Assembly (NCBI RefSeq): GCF_014384965.1
Contig: NZ_JACRSW010000032.1
Span: 62,001-126,000 of the forward strand
Origin: Jutongia hominis
GTDB taxonomy: Bacteria > Bacillota > Clostridia > Lachnospirales > Lachnospiraceae
Direction: 5' to 3'
Length of the DNA stretch: 64,000 nucleotides
Each line of letters starts with the position of its first letter. Position 1 is the first letter of the stretch. Below are positions 24,801-35,670 of the stretch, piece by piece. Both the position numbers and the translations under genes were made by a program. The notes under the pieces are model-generated. The model saw only the letters and a list, made by a program, of their open reading frames with translations, had not been told where the DNA came from and made no database searches.

Positions 24801-26047
24801 CAAACCGCATTGGAATCTACAAGTACAGATGTCGTATTACTTAATTGATATCCTTTATAATATTTGTGCTTTTTGGTATCCGTTCCAAGTTCCGCTCCAT
24901 TTGCTATTTCCTGATATTCTTTCACCTTTTTAACGGATTGTAAAATCGTTCCACTCTTTTTTCCTTCTATGACCTGATCAATATATCGTACCTGATAGGT
25001 ACTCTTAATAAAATAACGATACACCGTGATATTTTCTTTTATCACCTTTTCTTTTGTTGTACTGTCTAATGTGTATCCTGTATAATATGCTCCATCTTCT
25101 TTACTGTCACCAATATCCGCGCCAGACGCATAACTTCCATATGCAATATTCTTTTCTCTATGACTTAAAAATTGAACATCGTCTGCTTTTTCTTTTAATA
25201 GATCGACGTAATGTACTTTGTATTGGTATGCTCTCTGCGTCCAGTGAGCATACAGTGTCTGCCCATAATATGCGATACTTCCAACAGTAATCGGATTACC
25301 ACCATTCTTAGCATCATACCAGCCATCAAAAGTAACTGCATATCCTTTCAGACTTTTCGAGACCTTCGGAAGCTTCCGGATCACATAATTCTCTCCATCA
25401 TAATATGCTTTTCCTGATTCTTCTAACGTACCTCCTGCAAGATCAAATTGAAAACCATTGCAATCCGGGGCAACCTCCTTTGCATTATAAATTCGGTAAA
25501 TAAGAGAAGAACTGTTTGCATCCTGAATGGTTAAATCTAACCCATTCTTCTTTGCTTTTGCATTGCAAAATGAATAATCCGAAAGCGGCTGCCAGCTTGC
25601 AGGATCATCTGAATACTCGATTACTTCTTCTCTTTTTTTCCCTGCCTGCTTTCTTTTGACCAATACAGAATATTCATCTGAAGGCGTGATTGCATTATCA
25701 GAAAGTGCAAAACGGTGACTGCCATCTTCTTTTGTTTGCATACGAATGTCTTTTACAACTTCTGTATTGTCACTGTTTGTAAATACCCGATCATTTACTC
25801 TTGTATGGCAATATGACCATTGCTCCTGTGTCTTTTTCCAGATATCCATTGCATAGTGCTGTATCACACCATCCATATAAAATGCAACTCCCGGATAGGA
25901 ATATCCGTTTTCTGTATCTGCATAAGTTCCAACATCCAAATACGTATTATTTTCTTTGGCGTAACTGTTTTTTCCTGATAATACAGCTACAATCATCAAT
26001 AGAAAAAGAACGCTTCCGATCTTTCTTATCATTCGACTTTTTTTCAT
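21827..26047 (-). CDS. Large surface protein with InlB B-repeats, MucBP-like repeats and a leucine-rich end
   Basis: A 1406-residue exported protein. A signal peptide occupies about 1-30. A unique N-terminal domain of about 190 residues follows. Then come several Listeria-Bacteroides (InlB B, Flg_new) repeats with GWY/GWS...YAHW/YAVW endings (for example FDGWYDAKNGG, FAGWSQDPDAQ, FAGWSTEKENY, FAGWSLTKDGS), mixed with MucBP-like units (KVHYVDLL, QVRYIDQVI, YHVEYYKEK). The last 150 residues form a BspA-type leucine-rich segment (VTGIKEKALYRHKK, LKKITIGRNVSKIE). There is no LPXTG motif, SLH or choline-binding repeat, so its attachment is unknown. A role in adhesion is inferred from domain type only. 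Start: ATG at 26047 after GGAGG. Confidence 0.9.
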   Translation of the reverse strand: MKKSRMIRKIGSVLFLLMIVAVLSGKNSYAKENNTYLDVGTYADTENGYSYPGVAFYMDGVIQHYAMDIWKKTQEQWSYCHTRVNDRVFTNSDNTEVVKDIRMQTKEDGSHRFALSDNAITPSDEYSVLVKRKQAGKKREEVIEYSDDPASWQPLSDYSFCNAKAKKNGLDLTIQDANSSSLIYRIYNAKEVAPDCNGFQFDLAGGTLEESGKAYYDGENYVIRKLPKVSKSLKGYAVTFDGWYDAKNGGNPITVGSIAYYGQTLYAHWTQRAYQYKVHYVDLLKEKADDVQFLSHREKNIAYGSYASGADIGDSKEDGAYYTGYTLDSTTKEKVIKENITVYRYFIKSTYQVRYIDQVIEGKKSGTILQSVKKVKEYQEIANGAELGTDTKKHKYYKGYQLSNTTSVLVDSNAVCVYRYFVPVRYSIHFDGMEPSNGIMRDIESCEYLESITLPKNLYQKKIQLRLHLNCEDAICDSNESVHPAVFLGWSQTAGGDVEFMDQAQVAELCDTEQEEVTLYAIWDYSNQKITNIPTRQGYQFAGWSQDPDAQQGNTTFQWKEDMDLYAVWKACNVPYHVEYYKEKTDGTYEKTAQYEFTGKTDSEVSIEENAEIYPGFYLDRDASVLKGKVRADGSLILAAYYSRNVYTLTMDVNGGKSSADLQAFCTKTKYGTAYAIPNCDATRYGYRFAGWSTEKENYHRVYQSGETILMPNHDTVLYAAWEPIEYTVHFKENLPEECKEQSQKKMRDQKIGYDQETILSECIYQAKGYAFAGWSLTKDGSEALYSKEDIVKNLTTKEGGEVTLYAIWKPLSFKIHYEKGRTPHDQDATGEIDDTQYFYDKDCFAAKSHFAVQGYHIAFWNTKEDGSGISVLPGENLKGKYIANEDLTLYAVWEANEDTPFTIELRIGNEETYEVVEMKKLNGETEKSIAKALEKCYSQTLDGEEAAFFYSGYEIINKEVLEQKIKADGSSYQICFIKRRDCKINYYQEENGKEKIVCSITYPYETTVTLKDSVEDITGVERYVDDKGKIYAVGEKMTLWKTANLHIQHSISFEGDHKKYVDHGACVYLENLKKEGHRLEGWYEDAAFKQFAGMAGQRSKAIYKNMVYYPKWSDPLNYKITYDLQNTKAVMLENRIDHYVYGQKTQLPDASQLFLPDGYQFVGWFDVSDPTMTILTEIGERQTGDKVLRLLLMLEEKKTQPQEEKKAEQSFATVKEDRINNLSTGEQNPSFEGMMELQTGKKSSVLQFKQKGITYCVNEATGELVVSTIKVNKKNIKIPRTVTWKQKRYKVTGIKEKALYRHKKVQEFVIADTITSIDAKAILQNPHLKKITIGRNVSKIEKDNLRNCPKLKKILFKGDQIKKIGKNFCISASKVTVYGKKEQKKLHLTKLHKANHKVKWRYRSL

Positions 26048-26128
26048 ATGTAACCTCCTTTTTCGCACTCTCCCTTTTTAAATGCGTAATCAGGTATTAC
26101 ATAGCTTTTGATTTATGAATTGATCCTC

Positions 26129-26156
26129 ATTGTATCATTTTTAAGCAATTTTACAA
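26129..26156 (-). promoter_or_regulatory. Promoter of the surface-protein gene
   Basis: TTGTAA (26151-26156) is 16 nt before TACAAT (26129-26134), leaving a leader of about 75 nt. The -35 is imperfect. Confidence 0.45.
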
Positions 26157-26170
26157 TGGCAAGAATCAAC

Positions 26171-26200
26171 AAAAAACAGAGACAAAAATCTCTGTTTTTT
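26171..26200. terminator. Bidirectional terminator after the amidase gene
   Basis: AACAGAGA (26175-26182) and TCTCTGTT (26189-26196) form an 8-bp stem with a 6-nt loop, flanked by A6 on the left and T6 on the right. It ends the minus-strand amidase transcript 36 bp after its stop. Confidence 0.85.
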
Positions 26201-26235
26201 ACAATGTAATTTTTCTTACCGGGAAGGTAAAATCT

Positions 26236-26919
26236 TTATTCTTTTTCGCTATTCTTAATTTCCGATAAAACATCTTTTTTTAGTTTTTCCCATTTCTTTG
26301 GGTGCTTCACATAATATTTCGGACAGATTTTCTTTGTCACATCATAATGACGGATAATATTTTGATCTGATATGTGATATTTCACACAGAGATAACTAAG
26401 CAAATTTACTAAAGACTGATATGTTTTTTGAGTAAATTTACCGGTAGCATCAGGATGACAGCACTCGATCGAAATTGTATCCTTATTTCGTGAATTCGAC
26501 GCATATGCAATCTCATTTTCGGGAATACATTGAATGATATCACCGGCTATCCCAATAATAAAATGACTGCTGACTTTGTATTCTGCTTTATCTTCACAAT
26601 TTTTTCTGGATTCGAAGTAATCTCTGTTTGCTTTCGCACTTGTTCCGGGATTTGCCGTATAATGAACAACAATGCCTTTCACTTTCTCTAGAGCAATTCC
26701 CGGTCTGGAATTTATGTTTGCGGTCAGAAGATTCTGCGTGATCACCGGCTTTGTGATCTGTGCGTTCTGATATAATATATCCTGCTGCTTTTTATGATCC
26801 TGTCCGAAAGCCATATGAATGCCTCCTACAACCGTAGCAATGCATAAAATACATGCTAACGATGTTGCAATGATGATCAATAAATAATTCTTTGCATTCT
26901 TCTTTTGTACTCTTCCCAT
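26236..26919 (-). CDS. N-acetylmuramoyl-L-alanine amidase (Amidase_2), membrane-anchored
   Basis: A 227-residue zinc amidase that cleaves the lactoyl-alanine bond of peptidoglycan. A basic N-terminus and one membrane helix (about 12-34) are followed by the Amidase_2 domain: H86 in IVVHYTAN, H119 in SSHF, E152 in SIECCHPD, H191 in IIRHYDVT and C199 in KKICPKYY. H86, H191 and C199 fit the zinc triad of the T7-lysozyme/PGRP type. I use the ATG at 26919, after AGAGGA; an upstream in-frame ATG at 27027 would run through the guaB terminator. It stands alone between terminators. The precise role (growth, sporulation or germination) cannot be read from sequence. Confidence 0.9.
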   Translation of the reverse strand: MGRVQKKNAKNYLLIIIATSLACILCIATVVGGIHMAFGQDHKKQQDILYQNAQITKPVITQNLLTANINSRPGIALEKVKGIVVHYTANPGTSAKANRDYFESRKNCEDKAEYKVSSHFIIGIAGDIIQCIPENEIAYASNSRNKDTISIECCHPDATGKFTQKTYQSLVNLLSYLCVKYHISDQNIIRHYDVTKKICPKYYVKHPKKWEKLKKDVLSEIKNSEKE

Positions 26920-26965
26920 GTTTCTTCCTCTTGTATCCGGTAATATTTTTACAAAAAAACTTTTA

Positions 26966-26994
26966 ATAATATAATTATAACATAGCAGTTTCAA
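26966..26994 (-). promoter_or_regulatory. Promoter of the amidase gene
   Basis: TTGAAA (26989-26994) is 17 nt before TATTAT (26966-26971). The -35 overlaps the T-tract of the guaB terminator by two bases. Confidence 0.5.
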
Positions 26995-27059
26995 AAAAAG
27001 AAGTCTGACAAGCCAATACAACTCCACAATATCGGATGCATGATCAGCGTTCAGACTTC
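26993..27059 (-). terminator. Terminator of guaB
   Basis: GAAGTCTGA (27051-27059 on the minus strand) pairs with TCAGACTTC (27000-27008) and is followed by T7. The 42-nt loop is unusually long for an intrinsic terminator. Confidence 0.65.
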
Positions 27060-27102
27060 ATTTATCATGTTACATAAAAATGCTACATGGCTTTTATTTA
27101 GT

Positions 27103-28557
<1,455 letters not shown>

Positions 28558-28594
28558 TTATTTCCTCCTTATTGTATATTATTTTATATTAGGA

Positions 28595-28619
28595 AACACG
28601 CAGGGAAATCCTGCGTGTT
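28595..28619 (-). promoter_or_regulatory. Hairpin in the guaB leader
   Basis: AACACGCAGG and CCTGCGTGTT form a perfect 10-bp stem with a 5-nt loop, beginning about 18 nt after the predicted transcription start and 40 bp before the start codon. No T-tract follows, and the region lacks the three-way junction sequence of a purine riboswitch. It may stabilise the 5' end or bind a regulator. Confidence 0.6.
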
Positions 28620-28643
28620 GTTCGCATTTGAAATATTTGTACA

Positions 28644-28673
28644 AGTATACAACAAATCCTCTTTTTTTGTCAA
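28644..28673 (-). promoter_or_regulatory. Promoter of guaB
   Basis: TTGACA (28668-28673) is 18 nt before TATACT (28644-28649) on the minus strand, giving a leader of about 80 nt. Confidence 0.65.
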
Positions 28674-28717
28674 CTGCTATCCTATAAAAAAAGATGAAGA
28701 ATTCCTAAACTGCACTC

Positions 28718-29230
28718 CTAGTCTTCTTTTATCTTGCTTGGTGATTTCATTTTCATCATATGAAGCATCTTTTCATCCGGTGTAAAGCGGATCTGTATCA
28801 GTCCTTTTTCGTCCATATAAACAGCGATATAATGCTGATCTGTATCTATTCCGGATGAGTAGTCATATAACGTACGCTTTGCGTATGCATCCAGATGATG
28901 AGAATGCTCCGGTGCAACGACTTCGACTTTGGAAAGATCGATACGCTTCATTGTCTTACGGCTCTCACCTCTCAAAATGCGGTCAAAGTCAATCTGTCCA
29001 TCCACAAAAATGTATTCATACGAAAGTTTTTCTGTCGGCACAAAAAAAATCGCAATTCCGGCTGCAACGACCATAACTAACAATACAAGAACCGTTCCCA
29101 TTGTAATTGCCGCAAGAAGTCCGAATGCAATAAGGATCACAGCTAATGCGATCAGTCCGATACGCTGTATCTTTTTTTGTGGTGTCAGCTTTGCTTCTTT
29201 AATATAAGTTTCTGAATATAATTCTTCCAT
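28718..29230 (-). CDS. Uncharacterised small membrane protein
   Basis: A 170-residue protein with two adjacent membrane helices (about 25-45 and 48-68) and a cytoplasmic C-terminal domain of about 100 residues (FVDGQIDFDRILRGESRKTMKRIDLSK and after, split here as FVDGQIDFDRI and SRKTMKRIDLSK). It resembles a family common in Lachnospiraceae (possibly DUF6106), a recollection I cannot confirm. The fold may be a membrane-linked PH-like domain. Start: ATG at 29230 after GGGGGA. That ribosome site directly adjoins the T-tract of the groEL terminator, so expression may depend on read-through. Confidence 0.75.
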   Translation of the reverse strand: MEELYSETYIKEAKLTPQKKIQRIGLIALAVILIAFGLLAAITMGTVLVLLVMVVAAGIAIFFVPTEKLSYEYIFVDGQIDFDRILRGESRKTMKRIDLSKVEVVAPEHSHHLDAYAKRTLYDYSSGIDTDQHYIAVYMDEKGLIQIRFTPDEKMLHMMKMKSPSKIKED

Positions 29231-29242
29231 GGTAAATCCCCC

Positions 29243-29297
29243 AAAAAACAAGAGGGGGAAATGAACGAATGTTCAAATCCCCTCCTGTCTGTTTTTT
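29243..29297 (-). terminator. Terminator of groESL
   Basis: A long imperfect stem (GGAGGGGA with TTCCCCCTC, plus TGAAC/GTTCA around a 4-nt loop) is followed on the minus strand by TTGTTTTTT, about 35 bp after the groEL stop. The T-tract runs straight into the ribosome site of the next gene. Confidence 0.75.
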
Positions 29298-29331
29298 ATT
29301 TTGTTATGCTATTGACTACTCTTTTATCAGA

Positions 29332-31832
<2,501 letters not shown>

Positions 31833-31876
31833 AAAAAAGATGAATACACTTCTTATCGGATTGCATTCATCTTTTT
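31833..31876 (-). terminator. Terminator of the glnS-DUF2225 pair
   Basis: AAAAAGATGAAT and ATTCATCTTTTT arms, with a further TGCA/TACA-like pair, enclose about 13 nt; the minus strand continues as TTTTTTATT. It lies about 80 bp after the DUF2225 stop codon. Confidence 0.75.
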
Positions 31877-31953
31877 GTATCTTCTGGGTCTTGATACAGA
31901 TTTTTCTTTCTGTTTCAATATTCAGAATATATTCTTTTTAATTGGTATCTGGA

Positions 31954-32796
31954 TTACTTTTTCTCTTTTTGTTTATTGAGCATTTCTTTGATCTCACGGG
32001 CTTTATTCTTAATGCGCTCACTGGCTTCTCTCGAAGTCAGGACACGAGAGATCCATCTGCTGGACTCATCATACTTTCCAATACGACGTGCAAGTTCAGC
32101 GATCAGATAAGTAACCGTGATTTCATCCATACCGCACATAGGGAATGATTCTTTCGAAAATGCACCAACAAATCCATCATGTGCATTCGCAAGAAGCTCT
32201 AATTCTTCTTTGTTCAGATCCGTGATCACTTTATCATAATCCGGTGTCTCTTTTGGCAGAGTTTCAGCTTTACCACGGCAAAGCCATGCCATCTTTAAGC
32301 AGGTATATGCTTTTTCACTTGCTTTTGCTTTTTTTACAACAGTATTAACTAAAGCAAGCTGATGGCGGGCAATCGCATCATCATATGTATAAATATTACC
32401 TGTCGGCTTTAATCCACTAAAATTTTTCGAAATATTCTCACGGATCAACTTTGCCTGCGCCGGCATCATGAACTTAAAGAAACGACTTAATGCGGCATAA
32501 CCACATTTTGGACAAACAAGTGCATCATATTTTAAAGAATCCACTAACTGGTACTTTGGTCTTAAATCCGTGTCAGCAGAAATCAACTTTACCTTACCGG
32601 TACGAACCATTTTTGAATGGAATTCCGTATCACATACCGGGCATCTAAACGTCTTGTCGAATAAAAGTTCTTCTTCTGTCACCTGATGCTCTGCTTTTTT
32701 CCCATCTTTTCCAACTTTACTATTTTCCTCTTCAAATACATGTACTTTTTCCAATTTTCCTAACCCAAATTGGTCTAATCCGGAAAACACTCCCAT
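31954..32796 (-). CDS. DUF2225 family protein
   Basis: A 280-residue cytoplasmic protein of the DUF2225 family, found across Firmicutes and of unknown function. Two cysteine pairs, C52/C55 (FRCPVC) and C95/C98 (LVCPKCGYAAL), should bind zinc, and the block KMVRTGKVKLISADTDLRP between them is the family signature. The C-terminal half is helical and resembles TPR-like arrays. It starts 12 bp after glnS, so the two are almost certainly co-transcribed; whether this has functional meaning is unknown. GGAGG precedes the ATG. Confidence 0.9.
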   Translation of the reverse strand: MGVFSGLDQFGLGKLEKVHVFEEENSKVGKDGKKAEHQVTEEELLFDKTFRCPVCDTEFHSKMVRTGKVKLISADTDLRPKYQLVDSLKYDALVCPKCGYAALSRFFKFMMPAQAKLIRENISKNFSGLKPTGNIYTYDDAIARHQLALVNTVVKKAKASEKAYTCLKMAWLCRGKAETLPKETPDYDKVITDLNKEELELLANAHDGFVGAFSKESFPMCGMDEITVTYLIAELARRIGKYDESSRWISRVLTSREASERIKNKAREIKEMLNKQKEKK

Positions 32797-32808
32797 GATA
32801 CTACCTCC

Positions 32809-34500
32809 TTATTTTGGTCGATATGAACTCTTCATTGATACAATCCGGTTAAATACCAGATGATCCTTGCCGGAATCCCTAGAATCCACTGTAAAGTATC
32901 CCTGACGGACAAATTGGAAACTTTCCATCGGTTCTGCCTCTGCGAGTGCCGGTTCTATATAGCATTCCTTTAAAACAGTTAATGAATTTGGATTGACATT
33001 AATGCTTCCATCTTCATTGTATACACCTTTTTCTTCATCTACAATGTTCTCATACAGACGAACTTCTGCTTTCTGGGCGGTCTCTGCGCATACCCAGTGA
33101 ATCGTACCTTTCACTTTTCTGCCGGTAAAACCGGAACCACTCTTTGTCTCAGGATCGTATGTACAGTGTACTTCCGTAACTTTGCCATCCTCGTCTGTTA
33201 TATAATCTGTACAGGTTACGAAGTAAGCATTCATCAGACGCACTTCATTGCCCGGATACAAACGGAAATATTTCTTTGGTGGTTCGATCATAAAATCAGA
33301 ACGATCAATATATAAAACTTTTCCAAATGGAACTTTTCTGGTTCCCATTGCTTCATTTTCCTGATTATTTGATACATCGAGATATTCAATCTCATTTTCA
33401 GGATAGTTTGTGATCACAAGCTTAACAGGATCTAACACTGCCATCATACGCGGACGTTTCATCTTGAGGTCTTCACGGATACAATACTCTAACATTGCAT
33501 AATCCGATGAACTCTGTGCCTTTGATACACCGGATAACTCCATAAACATACGAATTGATTCCGGTGTAAATCCACGACGACGCAGCGCAGCAATCGATAC
33601 CAGTCTTGGATCATCCCAGCCATCTACAATTCCGTCTTCTACCAGCTTTTTGATATAACGCTTACCGGTAACAACATTAGTAAGATACAATTTTGCAAAC
33701 TCAATCTGCTTAGGCGGCTTTTCAAAACCAATCTCACGAACCACCCAGTCGTACAATGGACGATGGTCTTCAAACTCTAATGTGCAGATTGAATGTGTCA
33801 CACCTTCGATCGCATCTTCGATCGGATGTGCAAAATCATACATAGGATAAATACACCATTTATCACCGGTATTATGATGATGCATACGCGCAACACGATA
33901 AATAATAGGATCTCTCATATTAATGTTAGGCGAAGACATATCAATCTTAGCACGTAATACTTTAGAACCATCTTCAAATTCACCGGCACGCATGCGCTCA
34001 AACAGATCTAAATTTTCTTCAATCGTGCGATCACGATACGGACTATTCTTACCCGGTTCTTTTAATGTTCCTCTGTATTCGCGGATCTCATCAGGCGATA
34101 GATCACAAACAAAAGCCTTTCCTTTCTTGATCAGCAAAACTGCATATTCATACATCTTATCAAAATAATCAGATGCGTAAAATACTTTTTCCAGATCCAG
34201 ATCTCCGCAGACCCATTTTACATCTTCCATAATAGATTCTACAAATTCCGACTTTTCTTTCATGGGATTTGTATCATCAAACCGCAAATGAAAATCTCCA
34301 CCATATTCTTTTGCAAGACCTGCATTCAATAAGATGGATTTTGCATGTCCTATATGCAGATAACCATTTGGTTCCGGTGGAAAACGTGTAACAATCTTAT
34401 CATACTTTCCTTCCGCCAAATCTTTATCAATTATGTTTTGAATAAAATTACGAGAGACTTTCTCGTTATTCATCTCATTCATATTCTCCGGACTACTCAC
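32809..34500 (-). CDS. glnS: Glutaminyl-tRNA synthetase
   Basis: A 563-residue class Ib aminoacyl-tRNA synthetase that charges tRNA-Gln directly. The ATP motif HIGH is at residues 49-52 in [15 protein letters not shown], and [19 protein letters not shown] as a whole is GlnRS-like and not GluRS-like. The second ATP loop reads [12 protein letters not shown] rather than the MSKRKL of E. coli GlnRS. The C-terminal anticodon-binding beta-barrels are present ([17 protein letters not shown]). The start is GTG at 34500, after GGAGGA. Many Gram-positive bacteria lack GlnRS and use the GatCAB route, so this is a lineage trait worth noting. Confidence 0.95.
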   Translation of the reverse strand: MSSPENMNEMNNEKVSRNFIQNIIDKDLAEGKYDKIVTRFPPEPNGYLHIGHAKSILLNAGLAKEYGGDFHLRFDDTNPMKEKSEFVESIMEDVKWVCGDLDLEKVFYASDYFDKMYEYAVLLIKKGKAFVCDLSPDEIREYRGTLKEPGKNSPYRDRTIEENLDLFERMRAGEFEDGSKVLRAKIDMSSPNINMRDPIIYRVARMHHHNTGDKWCIYPMYDFAHPIEDAIEGVTHSICTLEFEDHRPLYDWVVREIGFEKPPKQIEFAKLYLTNVVTGKRYIKKLVEDGIVDGWDDPRLVSIAALRRRGFTPESIRMFMELSGVSKAQSSSDYAMLEYCIREDLKMKRPRMMAVLDPVKLVITNYPENEIEYLDVSNNQENEAMGTRKVPFGKVLYIDRSDFMIEPPKKYFRLYPGNEVRLMNAYFVTCTDYITDEDGKVTEVHCTYDPETKSGSGFTGRKVKGTIHWVCAETAQKAEVRLYENIVDEEKGVYNEDGSINVNPNSLTVLKECYIEPALAEAEPMESFQFVRQGYFTVDSRDSGKDHLVFNRIVSMKSSYRPK

Positions 34501-34563
34501 TGTGTCTCCTCCTTTGATGTTTTCATAGATAGAATGCTTTATTCATAAAATACAAAACATACT

Positions 34564-34591
34564 ATTATAAATGATACCACATTTTCGCCAA
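34564..34591 (-). promoter_or_regulatory. Promoter of glnS
   Basis: TTGGCG (34586-34591) is 16 nt before TATAAT (34564-34569) on the minus strand, about 63 bp before the start codon. Confidence 0.55.
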
Positions 34592-34600
34592 ATAGAAAAG

Positions 34601-34643
34601 AAAAAAATACTTTATAACAAAGAAGCTGTTATAAAGTATCTTT
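34601..34643 (-). terminator. Terminator of the SleB-like hydrolase gene
   Basis: ATACTTTATAACA (34607-34619) and TGTTATAAAGTAT (34627-34639) form a perfect 13-bp stem with a 7-nt loop; the minus strand continues with T7. It lies 20 bp after the stop codon. Confidence 0.8.
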
Positions 34644-34662
34644 TCTTTTATTTTTCTGAAGT

Positions 34663-35364
34663 TTATTTGAAACGATGTCCGCCAAGTTTCATCCTGGCAC
34701 CTGATAAACGAACACTGAAGAAATGGTAACTTTTCATGTTTTTTACCTTTCCTTTCACTACAATCGTCTTCTGACCTTCTAAAGTCTTTTTTGCCGCAGA
34801 AATGCAGTCTTTCCATTGTTTTGAATGAATCTTTCCTGCATCATATTGTCTAAGGCGCTTGTTTAATGATCCGTTTCTTACCGGTGAAAACTGATATTTC
34901 TGGTAGATCACTTTCTTTAATGTGTTTGGAAATGATCTGGACTTAATACGGTTCATTACTACTACACCAACGGCTAACTTACCCTGATATGGCTCTGCAC
35001 CTGCCTCACAATTAATGATGCTTGCCATCAGACGCAATTCCTTTTTTGTATAAGAAGCTTTTTTCTTTTTCTTAGTACTGTGTTTCTTCTTTTTGGCAGC
35101 TTTTTTTCCCTGTGTTACAGCTCTTTGCTGTATCTGTGAATCAACAGCTGTCTGCGCTTCCTGAGCATTCTGTGCAACCGGTGCTGCTGTTGGCACTATC
35201 GCAGACAGATTATTCTGTACGGGTGTAATCGTTTCATTTGCTTCAGATACTGCAACTGTGTTCTGATTAAAAGCTTCCTCCTGTGCAGCAGATGCTTCTG
35301 CTGCCTGAAAGCAGGAAATCACTCCAACTGATAAGACCAACAGTGCAAATCTTTTCATAAACAT
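34663..35364 (-). CDS. Secreted SleB-like cell wall hydrolase
   Basis: A 233-residue exported protein. A signal peptide (1-27, ending near AEASA) is followed by an Ala/Gln/Thr-rich linker, a very basic Lys-rich segment (88-108), and a Hydrolase_2 (SleB/CwlJ) domain from about 108 to the end. The expected catalytic glutamate is E120 in ASIINCEAGAEPYQGK, and the core AVGVVVMNRIKSRSFPNT is typical. Spore-cortex enzymes share this domain, but the linker and regulation suggest a vegetative wall hydrolase. The start is ATG 35364 or 35358, both after GGAGG; the upstream frame is untranslated promoter DNA. Its promoter carries WalR-like boxes. Confidence 0.88.
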   Translation of the reverse strand: MFMKRFALLVLSVGVISCFQAAEASAAQEEAFNQNTVAVSEANETITPVQNNLSAIVPTAAPVAQNAQEAQTAVDSQIQQRAVTQGKKAAKKKKHSTKKKKKASYTKKELRLMASIINCEAGAEPYQGKLAVGVVVMNRIKSRSFPNTLKKVIYQKYQFSPVRNGSLNKRLRQYDAGKIHSKQWKDCISAAKKTLEGQKTIVVKGKVKNMKSYHFFSVRLSGARMKLGGHRFK

Positions 35365-35453
35365 AAAAACCTCCAAAATTTTGCTTTGCATTTCTACATT
35401 TCTTATAAAGGAACAACTTTGATATATTGTTCTTGCAAAAATGCAATTGTTGC

Positions 35454-35470
35454 TTAACATTTATGTAACA
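35454..35470 (-). promoter_or_regulatory. WalR-like box next to the -10 of the hydrolase gene
   Basis: TGTTAC-ATAAA-TGTTAA on the minus strand fits the WalR (YycF) consensus TGTWAH-N5-TGTWAH exactly. It starts immediately after TATAAT, so it would cover the transcription start, a position expected for repression. Confidence 0.55.
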
Positions 35471-35498
35471 ATTATAACACACTTTTTCATATTTTCAA
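35471..35498 (-). promoter_or_regulatory. Promoter of the SleB-like hydrolase gene
   Basis: TTGAAA (35493-35498) is 16 nt before TATAAT (35471-35476), giving a leader of about 100 nt. A degenerate WalR-like element, TGTAAC-AGGGT-TGAAAA (35492-35508), overlaps the -35. Confidence 0.7.
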
Positions 35499-35640
35499 CC
35501 CTGTTACAAATGATTTAAATTTTAGAAAGATTTTACATTCTATTTTATTGTGCTATTTGTATAATTTTTTATTACAATTGATAATTAATTTGTCATTATT
35601 GCATATACCTTTTATTATCTATTCCGTAAGATTGTGTATT

Positions 35641-35657
35641 TGTTACAGATTTGTTAC
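35641..35657 (+). promoter_or_regulatory. Second WalR-like box, upstream
   Basis: TGTTAC-AGATT-TGTTAC on the plus strand also fits TGTWAH-N5-TGTWAH. It lies about 150 bp upstream of the hydrolase promoter and 13 bp after the hisA stop. The rest of the 35365-35670 gap is AT-rich with no gene. Confidence 0.4.
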
Positions 35658-35670
35658 ACCTATTTTCCCA

